Source: Alistipes sp. (GTDB lineage: Bacteria > Bacteroidota > Bacteroidia > Bacteroidales > Rikenellaceae). From it: 64,000 nt of DNA. The notes beneath the pieces are model-generated. The model saw only the letters and a program-made list of their open reading frames with translations. It was not told where the DNA came from and searched no databases. The stretch spans positions 1 to 64,000 of the forward strand of contig JAHHQL010000007.1 in assembly GCA_020026415.1 (NCBI GenBank), given 5' to 3'. Below, piece after piece: positions 35,814-44,087 of this stretch (position 1 is the first letter of the stretch; each line of letters starts with the position of its first letter). The translations under genes and the position numbers were made by a program.

Positions 35814-36614
35814 TTATTTTTTCGGATAGTCGGCGTTAAATTGCTCCAAACGGATGCGGTTCGCCCCCCGCAAAAAATTATGCTCATGGATGGCATCGAC
35901 GTGGGCATGACAACGGATGCAGAGGCACTCCAAATTGGAGGTCTTGTTGTGCAGTTTATTGCCGTCACGATGGTGCACGTGCATATATTGTCGGTCGAAC
36001 ACATTGTCGATATGCAGTCCGCAACGCTCACACGTGTAATTTTTCATCGCACGATAGGCCGCACTGATCTTCTCCCAATCCTTCGTGTAACCGAAAATAT
36101 CCACCTCCACATTCTGCGGCTTGTCATCCTCCACATTGTTCGACTGCTTGAGGATCTCGACAAATTCCGAAGTATTCATCTCCTGATTCTGCTCCATCGC
36201 AATGTGTGCGCAAAGTTTGCAAAGAGGCAGATTTTCTACCTTCTTTACACGCCTTCCATCATCCAGATCCTCCACCTTAACCGATGAGGTATTCGCCCTG
36301 CCATACTCCTTTTCGAACGATCCCGAATCCATAAAGGCTTGAATCGTCTGACATTTGCGAATATGAAAACGCGGAAGTCCAAACTCCTGCAAGTGATATT
36401 TTCGCTTGTAAAGGAAAATTTGCTGGGGCGCGTTACCCTCCTCGTCCTTTAGGAAAATACCCTTATCCGTGAACTCGACCTTACTCCTCAGATCGTTGAT
36501 GTCCACCCCCACGTTCTCCACCTCCCGATAGCCCGCAGCCTTTTCGACCCGACGACCCATCTTAGTCAGCAGATTCTTCAGACCTTCAAAGGTATAGATC
36601 GGTTTCTCGTCCAT
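35814..36614 (-). CDS. zorE: HNH endonuclease, ZorE-like effector of a type II Zorya system
   Basis: 266 residues from the ATG giving MDEKPIYTF, which shares one base with the zorB stop (TAATG). The C-terminal part is an HNH nuclease: zinc Cys pairs CERC (195-198) and CIRC (232-235), HVHH at 212-215, Asn227 in KTSN and His236. A further CKLC pair lies at 132-135. Type II Zorya systems consist of ZorA, ZorB and an HNH protein ZorE, thought to cut or nick invading phage DNA after the membrane motor is triggered. The gene order, coupling and domain match are strong, but the family call has not been tested by search. Confidence 0.8.
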   Translation of the reverse strand: MDEKPIYTFEGLKNLLTKMGRRVEKAAGYREVENVGVDINDLRSKVEFTDKGIFLKDEEGNAPQQIFLYKRKYHLQEFGLPRFHIRKCQTIQAFMDSGSFEKEYGRANTSSVKVEDLDDGRRVKKVENLPLCKLCAHIAMEQNQEMNTSEFVEILKQSNNVEDDKPQNVEVDIFGYTKDWEKISAAYRAMKNYTCERCGLHIDNVFDRQYMHVHHRDGNKLHNKTSNLECLCIRCHAHVDAIHEHNFLRGANRIRLEQFNADYPKK

Positions 36615-37318
36615 TACTTTTCGAGGTTTTTCTGCACAAATTTCTCCAACATCTTCTCGCCCGAAGTCACGATACGGAACTCCACACGACGCGAAAGCCG
36701 TTGGTTGATCTCCTTTTTCGAATGAAGCGTATAACACCCCTCATCGTCCAAGGATTTTCCATACGACAGGCCGTTACACGTAAACCAATACTCCAACAAA
36801 TGGCGTTGTTCGGGCGTATAACTTGCGAAGTGAGGCATCCGGCGGAAATAGCGAAGCACGCTCAAGGCGCGTCGTTGCGAAAGAATGACATTGGCAATAT
36901 AGGGATCGGCATCCAACGAAGGATAAGGCACATCGTCGGTATGCCCCTCGATGCGGATTTCGACAATGTCTTTACGCAGACTGTCGTTGAGCAGAATATC
37001 GAAGTAACGGGGCAGAAAGTCATCCAAGATACGGCAGAATTGGGGCGTCAGATCCCATCGCCCTTGGGCAAACAACACCGTCGGATCTTTGAATTTCATC
37101 GTCAGATCCCGACCAATCGCCATCTGCCACTTGAGGGTATCCCCCGCAAATTCCCGCACCAGATGAGCGTGCAGATTTTGCTTGGTTTCGACATATTCGG
37201 TCAAGATGCTCTGATTCTTATCCACACGGCTGATGTAGGCCACCGCAATAAACAGAAAGATGACCATCAAACCCGTCATCAAGTCCGAAACGGACATCCA
37301 TACATTGTGCTTTGCCAT
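36614..37318 (-). CDS. zorB: MotB/OmpA-like motor subunit, ZorB-like
   Basis: 234 residues. A short cytoplasmic start leads into one membrane helix (about 12-29) with Asp12 in SDLMTGLMVIF, the position of the ion-binding Asp of MotB-type stators. A periplasmic linker follows, then an OmpA-like peptidoglycan-binding domain with IEGHTDD (123-129), then NVILSQRRALSVLRYF and a late RRVEFRI. In Zorya, ZorB dimers sit within a ZorA pentamer and form an ion-driven motor anchored to the cell wall. The gene starts 3 bases after the zorA stop and overlaps zorE by one base. Confidence 0.85.
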   Translation of the reverse strand: MAKHNVWMSVSDLMTGLMVIFLFIAVAYISRVDKNQSILTEYVETKQNLHAHLVREFAGDTLKWQMAIGRDLTMKFKDPTVLFAQGRWDLTPQFCRILDDFLPRYFDILLNDSLRKDIVEIRIEGHTDDVPYPSLDADPYIANVILSQRRALSVLRYFRRMPHFASYTPEQRHLLEYWFTCNGLSYGKSLDDEGCYTLHSKKEINQRLSRRVEFRIVTSGEKMLEKFVQKNLEK

Positions 37319-37321
37319 GAC

Positions 37322-38899
37322 CTATCGCGTTTGTTTGACCATGGCCTGAATGCAGGTATCCAACTCGGCCAACGTAGCACTCAGACGGGCATAGAAACGC
37401 TCGTCCAGACGCGTGAGTTGCTGGTTGAGCGTCTGCGAACCTTGCGTGATGTACCCCACGCCCTCCTCCAGACTGCGTTTGGTCGTCTGCCAGAACTGCT
37501 CGTTGTAGTCCCTGAGTTTGTTCAGTTCGTCCAACTTCTCGATGAGCAACTGCACCCCGTCCACAAAGTTACGTTGCTTACGCACCCAATCATTGAGTGA
37601 CTGCGTAGCCTTGTCGAATTGCGTCATGTTGTCCTTCGTGAGCGTAACGGTGTCAGACAAGGAAGTGGTAATCGTCACAAATTTCTCATCCTCGATCATC
37701 ACCTTATTCAAGGCTTCGACAATCTGATTGAGTTTACCGCCATCACTAACCAGCATACGGGTATCTGTTCCGACTTGGCTTAATACCGTGGAAGTTGCAC
37801 TAAATTCATGCGCCATGGAGTGATATTGGACGGTCAGTTCCTCGATCATCTTCTTGTTGTCCTGCTGCCACGTATTAAGTCGCTCCACACTCGTGTTGAG
37901 TTGCTCGAAATTCTCCTGAATCAACTTATTGATAAGTTCGTTCATGCTCTTCTGAAACTGCTCCGTCACGTTCTTCATCACCTCCACCAGAGCCTCCGTA
38001 TTGCTCTTTTTCAGGAGTTCGGTAAATTCATCGAACTTGCGGGACATCAACTCGTTGCTCTCGGCCATCTTGTCCTCAATCTCGATCGCCTCGGCATGGA
38101 GTTTCTTGTCGAACTGCTTGACTTCCTCACAAACATCCTCCCCCACGGAAGCAATGCCCGACGTAAGATCGGCAATCTCACCCGCAAATTTCGCCACATC
38201 GCCCATCTGCTGTTTCATCACCTTGCCGGACTCAATTTGGCGTTCCATTTTCTCCTCCACGTTGCCCATCATCAGCACCATATTGCCCACGCCTTGGTGA
38301 ATTTCGCCCAACGAATTGGTTTGCGACTGCGCCTGCAAGACCAACGAATTGCAGTTTGAACTCATTTGTTCGGAATGAGAAGCGATTTTATCCAACACCT
38401 CCCCCACCTTCAAATAGAAAGTCGTCTGATTATTGGCTTGTTTGAGTGTCTCTTCTTTGAGTCGCTCCAAGGTTTCACGGTTCGATTCGCTCATCGCCTT
38501 CACGGCCTTCACAATCTCACCCGCCGCCATGTTCACATCCGAAATGCCCTTATCCTCGCCATCGAAAATTTCGCTGATGTAGCGCGACAGCACCAACGAA
38601 CCCAGCATACCGGCAAGCGACGTAAAAAATGCCGTTTTCAGACCATCCAACAGCAAGGGGATGCTGTGGTCCAAATTATCCGTATCGAAATCCAACAGAC
38701 CGATGGTAATACCTAAGAATGTACCCAAGACACCGAGCGTCGAAATAAACGAAGGGATTTGCTCGATTTTGCGCCTGTGGGCAATCAGCGAACCTTGTTT
38801 GATTTTGCGCCGAATATAAAAATAGGCACCCACAGCAGCACCCACAATGATTAACGTACAAATCAACGTAAACAAATCTATATTCTGAAAAAGTTTCAT
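37322..38899 (-). CDS. zorA: MotA/ExbB-like motor protein with long coiled-coil tail, ZorA-like
   Basis: 525 residues. Membrane helices are near 9-29, 48-70 and 80-110. The latter two carry the MotA/TolQ/ExbB-type pattern FISTLGVLGTFLGITIGLLDF and GLKTAFFTSLAGMLGSL. From about residue 125 the protein is almost entirely charged helix rich in Lys/Glu/Gln, as in the long cytoplasmic ZorA tail that is proposed to signal from the membrane motor to the effector. Flagellar MotA and TolQ lack such a tail. First gene of the zorA-zorB-zorE operon; a perfect palindrome lies 29-42 bases upstream of its start. Confidence 0.83.
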   Translation of the reverse strand: MKLFQNIDLFTLICTLIIVGAAVGAYFYIRRKIKQGSLIAHRRKIEQIPSFISTLGVLGTFLGITIGLLDFDTDNLDHSIPLLLDGLKTAFFTSLAGMLGSLVLSRYISEIFDGEDKGISDVNMAAGEIVKAVKAMSESNRETLERLKEETLKQANNQTTFYLKVGEVLDKIASHSEQMSSNCNSLVLQAQSQTNSLGEIHQGVGNMVLMMGNVEEKMERQIESGKVMKQQMGDVAKFAGEIADLTSGIASVGEDVCEEVKQFDKKLHAEAIEIEDKMAESNELMSRKFDEFTELLKKSNTEALVEVMKNVTEQFQKSMNELINKLIQENFEQLNTSVERLNTWQQDNKKMIEELTVQYHSMAHEFSATSTVLSQVGTDTRMLVSDGGKLNQIVEALNKVMIEDEKFVTITTSLSDTVTLTKDNMTQFDKATQSLNDWVRKQRNFVDGVQLLIEKLDELNKLRDYNEQFWQTTKRSLEEGVGYITQGSQTLNQQLTRLDERFYARLSATLAELDTCIQAMVKQTR

Positions 38900-39306
38900 G
38901 GATATGAAAATATTTGGGATGTAAATCGGTTAAATTTAACCATTATCCCCATACCCTCCTATACCTTCTGCGGATTACGCCCTTCCCGACCATACACAGA
39001 TCCAAACGCAATATCTCACAAGACAAATTCGACCGGATTTATTGATTTTTAAGGATGGTATTTTAGATTTTGGAGGTCTGTATCGGAAGGCAGATGCAGG
39101 ACGCATCACGACCGCCATAAATACCACTAACGATTCAGGAATAAAAGAAGCCTTATCAAGAGACCTTATTTCTCAAACCCGTAATTCACCGTCCCGTCAC
39201 CAAAAGTCGCTTAAATCGCCGGGAAACGGACAAAATCACCCGGACAGCACATCCTCTGCCGTCACAATCAAATTCGGCTACCCATTCGGATCATACAGAC
39301 AAAAAA
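38900..39306. other. Gene-poor stretch between zorA and tRNA-Met
   Basis: More than 400 bases without a convincing gene on either strand. A 100-codon plus-strand frame (39042-39341) starts with TTG and runs into the tRNA terminator and tRNA, so it is not accepted. The stretch holds the zorA upstream region and may contain remnants of lost DNA. No integrase fragment or repeat of the tRNA end was seen. Confidence 0.4.
38928..38941. promoter_or_regulatory. Perfect palindrome upstream of zorA
   Basis: GGTTAAATTTAACC is a perfect 14-bp palindrome, 29-42 bases before the zorA start codon. The position is right for an operator controlling the Zorya-like operon. The cognate regulator is not known. 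Confidence 0.45.
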
Positions 39307-39335
39307 AAGAGGAGATTCTTTTGGAATCTCCTCTT
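39307..39335 (-). terminator. Terminator of tRNA-Met
   Basis: A 12-bp stem, AAGAGGAGATTC with GAATCTCCTCTT, has a 5-base loop and is followed on the minus strand by a run of T. Confidence 0.88.
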
Positions 39336-39338
39336 GAG

Positions 39339-39412
39339 TAGCGGGAGAGGGACTTGAACCCTCGACCTCATGATTATGAATCATGCGCTCTAACCAGCTG
39401 AGCTATCCCGCC
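39339..39412 (-). tRNA. tRNA-Met (anticodon CAU)
   Basis: A full cloverleaf on the minus strand: acceptor GGCGGGA with TCCCGCT (pair 1-72 is G-U), D arm GCTCAGCTGGTTAGAGC, anticodon stem CATGA/TCATG with loop TTCATAA, T arm GAGGG-TTCAAGT-CCCTC. CCA is not encoded. The absence of the initiator's 1-72 mismatch and GC-rich anticodon stem points to an elongator tRNA. A CAU anticodon could also belong to a lysidine-modified tRNA-Ile. Confidence 0.93.
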
Positions 39413-39635
39413 ATTGATTTGTTAAGGTTTTTGACTGATGTCGTTCCTTTATCAAAGCGAGTGCAAAGATAAGGCAAGAATTGTAATCTCCAAAATTTTC
39501 CGAGTCTTTTTTTCAAACTTTTTCCTGCCGAAAATCCTTCATTCCTGATTTTGAGCGCAGTAACTCGTAAAAAAATTTTCGCTCAAAAACCCGCTTGTAG
39601 GCCGTTTAAAGCCATTTCCTGCGAAACAAAAAAAA

Positions 39636-39665
39636 GCGGACAAGTCCCCCAAAGGACTTGTCCGC
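39636..39665 (-). terminator. Terminator of the RND efflux operon
   Basis: A perfect 12-bp stem, GCGGACAAGTCC and its complement, has a 6-base loop and a long T-run on the minus strand, just past the TolC-like gene. Confidence 0.92.
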
Positions 39666-39688
39666 CCATTTTTTCTGAAAAAAATTGC

Positions 39689-41008
39689 TTATTGCAATCC
39701 GATTGCCTTGTTGTAATCGGCAAAAGCGATCTTTTCCTGAAGCCAAGCCTGAATCAGCGCACTGCGCGACTGTACCCATGCGACCTGCGCACTCAGCACA
39801 TCCACGATGGGCAGTTTACCCTCGTTGTAACTGAACGTATTCAACTCAAGGCTCTCCTTGGTCGTCTCGCAAGCCTCCTCGGCCATGTCGATCTGCTTGT
39901 CGTACTCTACAAGTTTTGTATAAGCCTCATAGAGTTCCTTGGAGATCTGATCACGTACTCGTTGCACAGCGAACTCTTTGCTGCGTAAAACGGCCTTCTG
40001 CGAGGCTACATTCTTGTATTTGGCACCCCAGTGGAAAATCGGCACATTCAACGAAGCATATACATAAGAGTTCCACATCGTCGAACCGTCGAAATTCAGC
40101 ATCGTGGTACCCCACCCCGCTTTCATACCTACGGTCAGTTTGGGCAGGAACTTGCTGCGGTTCATTTTCAACTGACTGCGCTGGAAATCGACGTTATACT
40201 CCGAAATGGCATACTCCGAACGACGATCCAGAGCGGCATCGAGCGACATGACCGACTGCGGAATCTCATCCTCACGGTTGATCTCCTCGCTGGTCGATAC
40301 GGGATTCAACGGCTCGCAACCCATCATGATGTTGAGGTTCTGCAACGACAACAAATAAGATTTATAAGCCTCGCTGCGCTGAATTTTGGCCGAAGCCAGA
40401 CGGCCTTCGATTTGCAAGAGGTCGGTTTTCGAGATCAGACCGTCATCGAAACGGTCGCGGATGACATTGATCTGCTCCTCGATGAGTTGCACGTAACGGT
40501 TCGTCAATTTCCACAAGGCGGCCTTTGCGGCAGTCGTCCAGTAGTTCAATTCGGCAGAATAGATCACGTTGCTGCGCGTCAGAGCCTCGTTTTCCGAAGC
40601 AATCTGATGCTGGATCTTGGCAGAACGATAACCTTCGCGTACGGCACCACCGCCATAGAGCACTTCATATACATCGGCAGCCAGCGTATAACTTTCGGGT
40701 TTCATCGAAACCTTTGATCCCATCATGTCGAGATCATAGTCCGTCACACGGTACTGACCCGAAGCCGAGAAATCGAGGTTCGGCAGATACGATGTTTTGG
40801 CCTGACGCATTGCCTGACGTACGGATTCGGTCTGCTCGCTGCTTTCGCGCAACGTAAGGCTGTAATTCAGCACACGCTCCCGATAATCCTTCGACGAAAT
40901 CTGCTCCTGATTACCCTTCTTGAGCGGTTCGATCTCTTCGGGGACTGCCGCCGTACCGACAAACGGTACGACGAGCAGGAGGAAGACTATAATTTGTTTT
41001 CTGATCAT
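39689..41008 (-). CDS. TolC-family outer-membrane efflux protein
   Basis: 439 residues. Signal peptide (about 1-21, ending VGTAA). The rest consists of the two repeated alpha-helical coiled-coil halves typical of TolC/OprM proteins, for example SYLPNLDFSASGQYR near residue 72 and SKFLPKLTVGMKAGWG in the second half. It forms the outer-membrane exit duct of the pump encoded just upstream; the gap to the RND gene is 3 bases. No lipobox, unlike OprM-type members. Confidence 0.92.
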   Translation of the reverse strand: MIRKQIIVFLLLVVPFVGTAAVPEEIEPLKKGNQEQISSKDYRERVLNYSLTLRESSEQTESVRQAMRQAKTSYLPNLDFSASGQYRVTDYDLDMMGSKVSMKPESYTLAADVYEVLYGGGAVREGYRSAKIQHQIASENEALTRSNVIYSAELNYWTTAAKAALWKLTNRYVQLIEEQINVIRDRFDDGLISKTDLLQIEGRLASAKIQRSEAYKSYLLSLQNLNIMMGCEPLNPVSTSEEINREDEIPQSVMSLDAALDRRSEYAISEYNVDFQRSQLKMNRSKFLPKLTVGMKAGWGTTMLNFDGSTMWNSYVYASLNVPIFHWGAKYKNVASQKAVLRSKEFAVQRVRDQISKELYEAYTKLVEYDKQIDMAEEACETTKESLELNTFSYNEGKLPIVDVLSAQVAWVQSRSALIQAWLQEKIAFADYNKAIGLQ

Positions 41009-41011
41009 ACG

Positions 41012-44000
41012 TTATTTCTCGTTTTTAATGTTGAAGAAGATACAATAGGTAACCGGCAGGATGAAGATCGTCAGACAGGTTGCCATCAACAGACCGCCCA
41101 TGATGGTTGCAGCCATACCGCCGAACATCGTATCGGCCAACAGTGGCAACATACCGAGGATCGTCGTACCCGAAGCCATCGTCACGGGGACGATACGGGT
41201 CTTCGTGGCGTCGATCACGGCCATCATCGGTTCCATATTGTTCGAGAGGTTCTCCTTGATCTGATCCACCAGTACGATGGCATTCTTGATGTTCATACCG
41301 ATCAGACCCAGCATACCCAGCATGGCAAAGAAATCGAGCGACTTACCCAGAAGGATCAGACCCCAAACCACACCGATGAAGATCAGTGGCAACATGGCCA
41401 TGATCACCACCGTACGGCGGTAATGATGCGGGAAGAGCAACAGTAACACGAGGAAGATCAGGATGAACGTCAGAGGCAACTGCGAACCGATGGCGGCATT
41501 CGACTCGGCCTGAGTTTCCTGATCGCCATAGAAATCCATCGTGTAACCCTCAGGAAGTTTGACACCCTCCTTCACGCTGTTGAAAATGGTGTTGAACGCA
41601 GCGATGGCATTCACGTCCCGCGCCGGCTCACACTGCATCATCATCGTACGCTGACGATTGACACGCTTGATGACATTGTATTCGTAATCGACGGCAAAAT
41701 CCTCTACAACCTGCTCGATCGTGACATTGTCCGAATGTGACGAACCGGCCACGGGCAGTGTGCGAATATCATCGAGCGTAATACTGTCGATGTTGGTTAC
41801 TTTCATCAGAATCGGCATGGCTACATCCCCCTCACGATACGTTCCGAGCGGAATACCGTTCGTGGCGAAACGGAACGTGTTGGCGACCTGCTGACGGGTT
41901 ACACCCAATTGTAAACCCTTCTCCTGCATGAACAGGGGTTTCCATACGGGCACCTTGTTGCCCCAACTCGACCGCACGTCAATAACCATACCGCTCTTGC
42001 GGGCTATCTCCTTGGCGCGAGCCGTCAGCGACTCCAGCGTATCAATGTTGTCACCCGTGAAACCGATCTCGATCTTGGCATCGGGAACGGGAGCCAGAGC
42101 AAACAACGACGAACGGGTGATGATGTCGGGATATTCGGCGACCATGTGGCGGTAGAAACGATCCTCGACCTCGATCGACTGTTCGGGTTCTTTCGTCTCG
42201 ATCAGCACGTTCGCATAGTTGGGCATCGGGCCGTAAGAGGCACTTGCCAAATAGTAACGTACGGGCGAACCACCCAGCGTGATCGAGTAGTTCTTGATCT
42301 CCGGCTGCTCCTTGAGGTATTTCTCCAGACTCTCGATCTCGTCCGACACCTTATTAATACCGTAACCCTCAGGGAATATCAGATCGGCACGGAAGTAAGG
42401 CTTGTTCATCGACGGGAAGAAACTCTGCGGCATCAGTCCCATGACAACGAGCGAGAAGAACAGGAAGGCAAACACGGCAATCACCGTGATGAAACGGTGT
42501 TTGATGAGGTATGCCAACACACCTTCAAACTTGTGATAGAATTTCTTGTCGTAAGGATCAGCCACCGCATCACCCTTGTTCTCGGCCAGAATGTAACTAC
42601 CGAACACCGGGGTCTGAGTCAAGGCGAAAATCCAACTCAGGAACAGCGACACGGCCAATACCACAAACAACGGGCTGACCATCTCGGCAACGGACGAAGG
42701 AGCCAGATACAAAGGAAGGAACGAGAAGATGGCGATCAGGGTTGCACCCAGCAACTGCCATTGGGGTCCCATTGCGCCGTCTATCAAAGCCTTGTTACGC
42801 GCCACACCACGCTGGATGGCGATCTGCGCATTATCCGTCACCACAATGGCATTATCCACCAGCATACCCATCGCGATGATGAAGGCGGCGAGCGACGTAC
42901 GGTTCAAACTCGTACCCATGAACAACATGACAAGCATCGTACCGCCCACCGAAAACAACAGCGACGAACCGATCAGAAGACCTGCACGCGAACCCATCAC
43001 GAGGAAGATGATCGCAATTACGATCACCAAAGACTCGATCAGGTTCAGAATAAAACCGTTGTTGGCCTCTGCGGCAATCTTATTCTCCGGATAGAGGGCA
43101 ATCAATTCAATACCCACGGGGAGCATTTTCTCGATTTCGTGGAGTTTGGCAGCCACGGCATCACCCACGGCAACCACATTATCCTTCGATCCCGAAGCCA
43201 CACCGATACCCACGGCACGAAGTCCGTTTACACGCATCAGCGACGAGGGAGGATCCAGATAACCGAGTTCCACCTCGGCAATGTCGGCCAAGCGTACCTC
43301 ACGACCTTCACGCGTGATGATCAACTGATTGCGAATATCGTCAATACTTTCGTATGTACCATCGGCAAGGATTCTCAACTGATAGTCATCGAGCGTAACG
43401 GCACCCGTATTGACCAGCGTGTTTTGTGCGCTCAACAAACGACCGATGTCGTTGGGGTTGATACCCGCAACCGACAATCGTTCGGGCAACAGTCTGACAT
43501 TAATCACCTCCTGCTGCTCCCCCGAAAGCATCACTTTTTGAACGCCCTCGATCGGCACAAGCAACTTCTTGATTTTCTGAGTCCAGTAGCGCAATTCCTT
43601 GTACGAGAAACCCTCGTCGATGGTCAGTGCGTAGTAGATACCGAACACATCGCCGAAGTCATCGTTTACGGAGATGGCCGAAGCCTCTTTCGGCAGACGC
43701 GACTGCACGTTCTCGACCTTACGGCGCAACTCGTCCCACTTGACGGGCATACGGTCGTTGTTGATCGAGGGGATCAGTTCAAGGGTGATTTTCGACATTC
43801 CGAAACGCGATTCGGATTTGATTTTCTTCACCTCCGACATCGACTGGATTTCGCGTTCGATGGGTTCGGTGACCAGTTCCTCGACCTCTTGGGGCGTGGC
43901 ACCGGGATATTGGGTGACCAGCACGGCCGTCTTGATGACGAACGGCGAGTCCTCTTTCTTCGGCAATTTGAAGAACGACAGAATACCGCCGATCAGCACT

Positions 44001-44059
44001 ACCGTCAGAAAAAAGTAGATCACCCTTTTGTGTTCCAATGAATATTTGGGCAGATTCAT
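41012..44059 (-). CDS. RND-family efflux permease
   Basis: 1015 residues, the usual size for an AcrB-type inner-membrane pump with 12 membrane spans and two large periplasmic loops. The TM4 proton-relay motif reads GMLVDNAIVVTDN, with Asp402 kept and Asn403 where AcrB has its second Asp. TM10 has the Lys in GMNIKNAIVL. Exports drugs, bile salts or lipids using the proton gradient; the substrate is unknown. It lies between the adaptor gene (28 bases) and the TolC-like gene (3 bases), so the operon codes for a complete tripartite system. Confidence 0.93.
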   Translation of the reverse strand: MNLPKYSLEHKRVIYFFLTVVLIGGILSFFKLPKKEDSPFVIKTAVLVTQYPGATPQEVEELVTEPIEREIQSMSEVKKIKSESRFGMSKITLELIPSINNDRMPVKWDELRRKVENVQSRLPKEASAISVNDDFGDVFGIYYALTIDEGFSYKELRYWTQKIKKLLVPIEGVQKVMLSGEQQEVINVRLLPERLSVAGINPNDIGRLLSAQNTLVNTGAVTLDDYQLRILADGTYESIDDIRNQLIITREGREVRLADIAEVELGYLDPPSSLMRVNGLRAVGIGVASGSKDNVVAVGDAVAAKLHEIEKMLPVGIELIALYPENKIAAEANNGFILNLIESLVIVIAIIFLVMGSRAGLLIGSSLLFSVGGTMLVMLFMGTSLNRTSLAAFIIAMGMLVDNAIVVTDNAQIAIQRGVARNKALIDGAMGPQWQLLGATLIAIFSFLPLYLAPSSVAEMVSPLFVVLAVSLFLSWIFALTQTPVFGSYILAENKGDAVADPYDKKFYHKFEGVLAYLIKHRFITVIAVFAFLFFSLVVMGLMPQSFFPSMNKPYFRADLIFPEGYGINKVSDEIESLEKYLKEQPEIKNYSITLGGSPVRYYLASASYGPMPNYANVLIETKEPEQSIEVEDRFYRHMVAEYPDIITRSSLFALAPVPDAKIEIGFTGDNIDTLESLTARAKEIARKSGMVIDVRSSWGNKVPVWKPLFMQEKGLQLGVTRQQVANTFRFATNGIPLGTYREGDVAMPILMKVTNIDSITLDDIRTLPVAGSSHSDNVTIEQVVEDFAVDYEYNVIKRVNRQRTMMMQCEPARDVNAIAAFNTIFNSVKEGVKLPEGYTMDFYGDQETQAESNAAIGSQLPLTFILIFLVLLLLFPHHYRRTVVIMAMLPLIFIGVVWGLILLGKSLDFFAMLGMLGLIGMNIKNAIVLVDQIKENLSNNMEPMMAVIDATKTRIVPVTMASGTTILGMLPLLADTMFGGMAATIMGGLLMATCLTIFILPVTYCIFFNIKNEK

Positions 44060-44087
44060 AATCTTGTTTTAATTCTTATCGGATTCG

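Noticed and set aside
35814..38899. Flagellar MotAB, Tol-Pal or ExbBD interpretation of the MotA/MotB-like pair
   Set aside because: No other flagellar or Tol genes are near. The first protein has a very long coiled-coil tail, and an HNH nuclease is coupled to the pair, which fits Zorya better.
39042..39341. A 99-residue plus-strand frame between zorA and tRNA-Met
   Set aside because: It starts with TTG, has no family resemblance and runs through the tRNA terminator into the tRNA gene, so it is most likely accidental.
39339..39412. Integration site with a flanking repeat of the tRNA end
   Set aside because: No copy of the tRNA 3-prime sequence and no integrase gene were found in the window.
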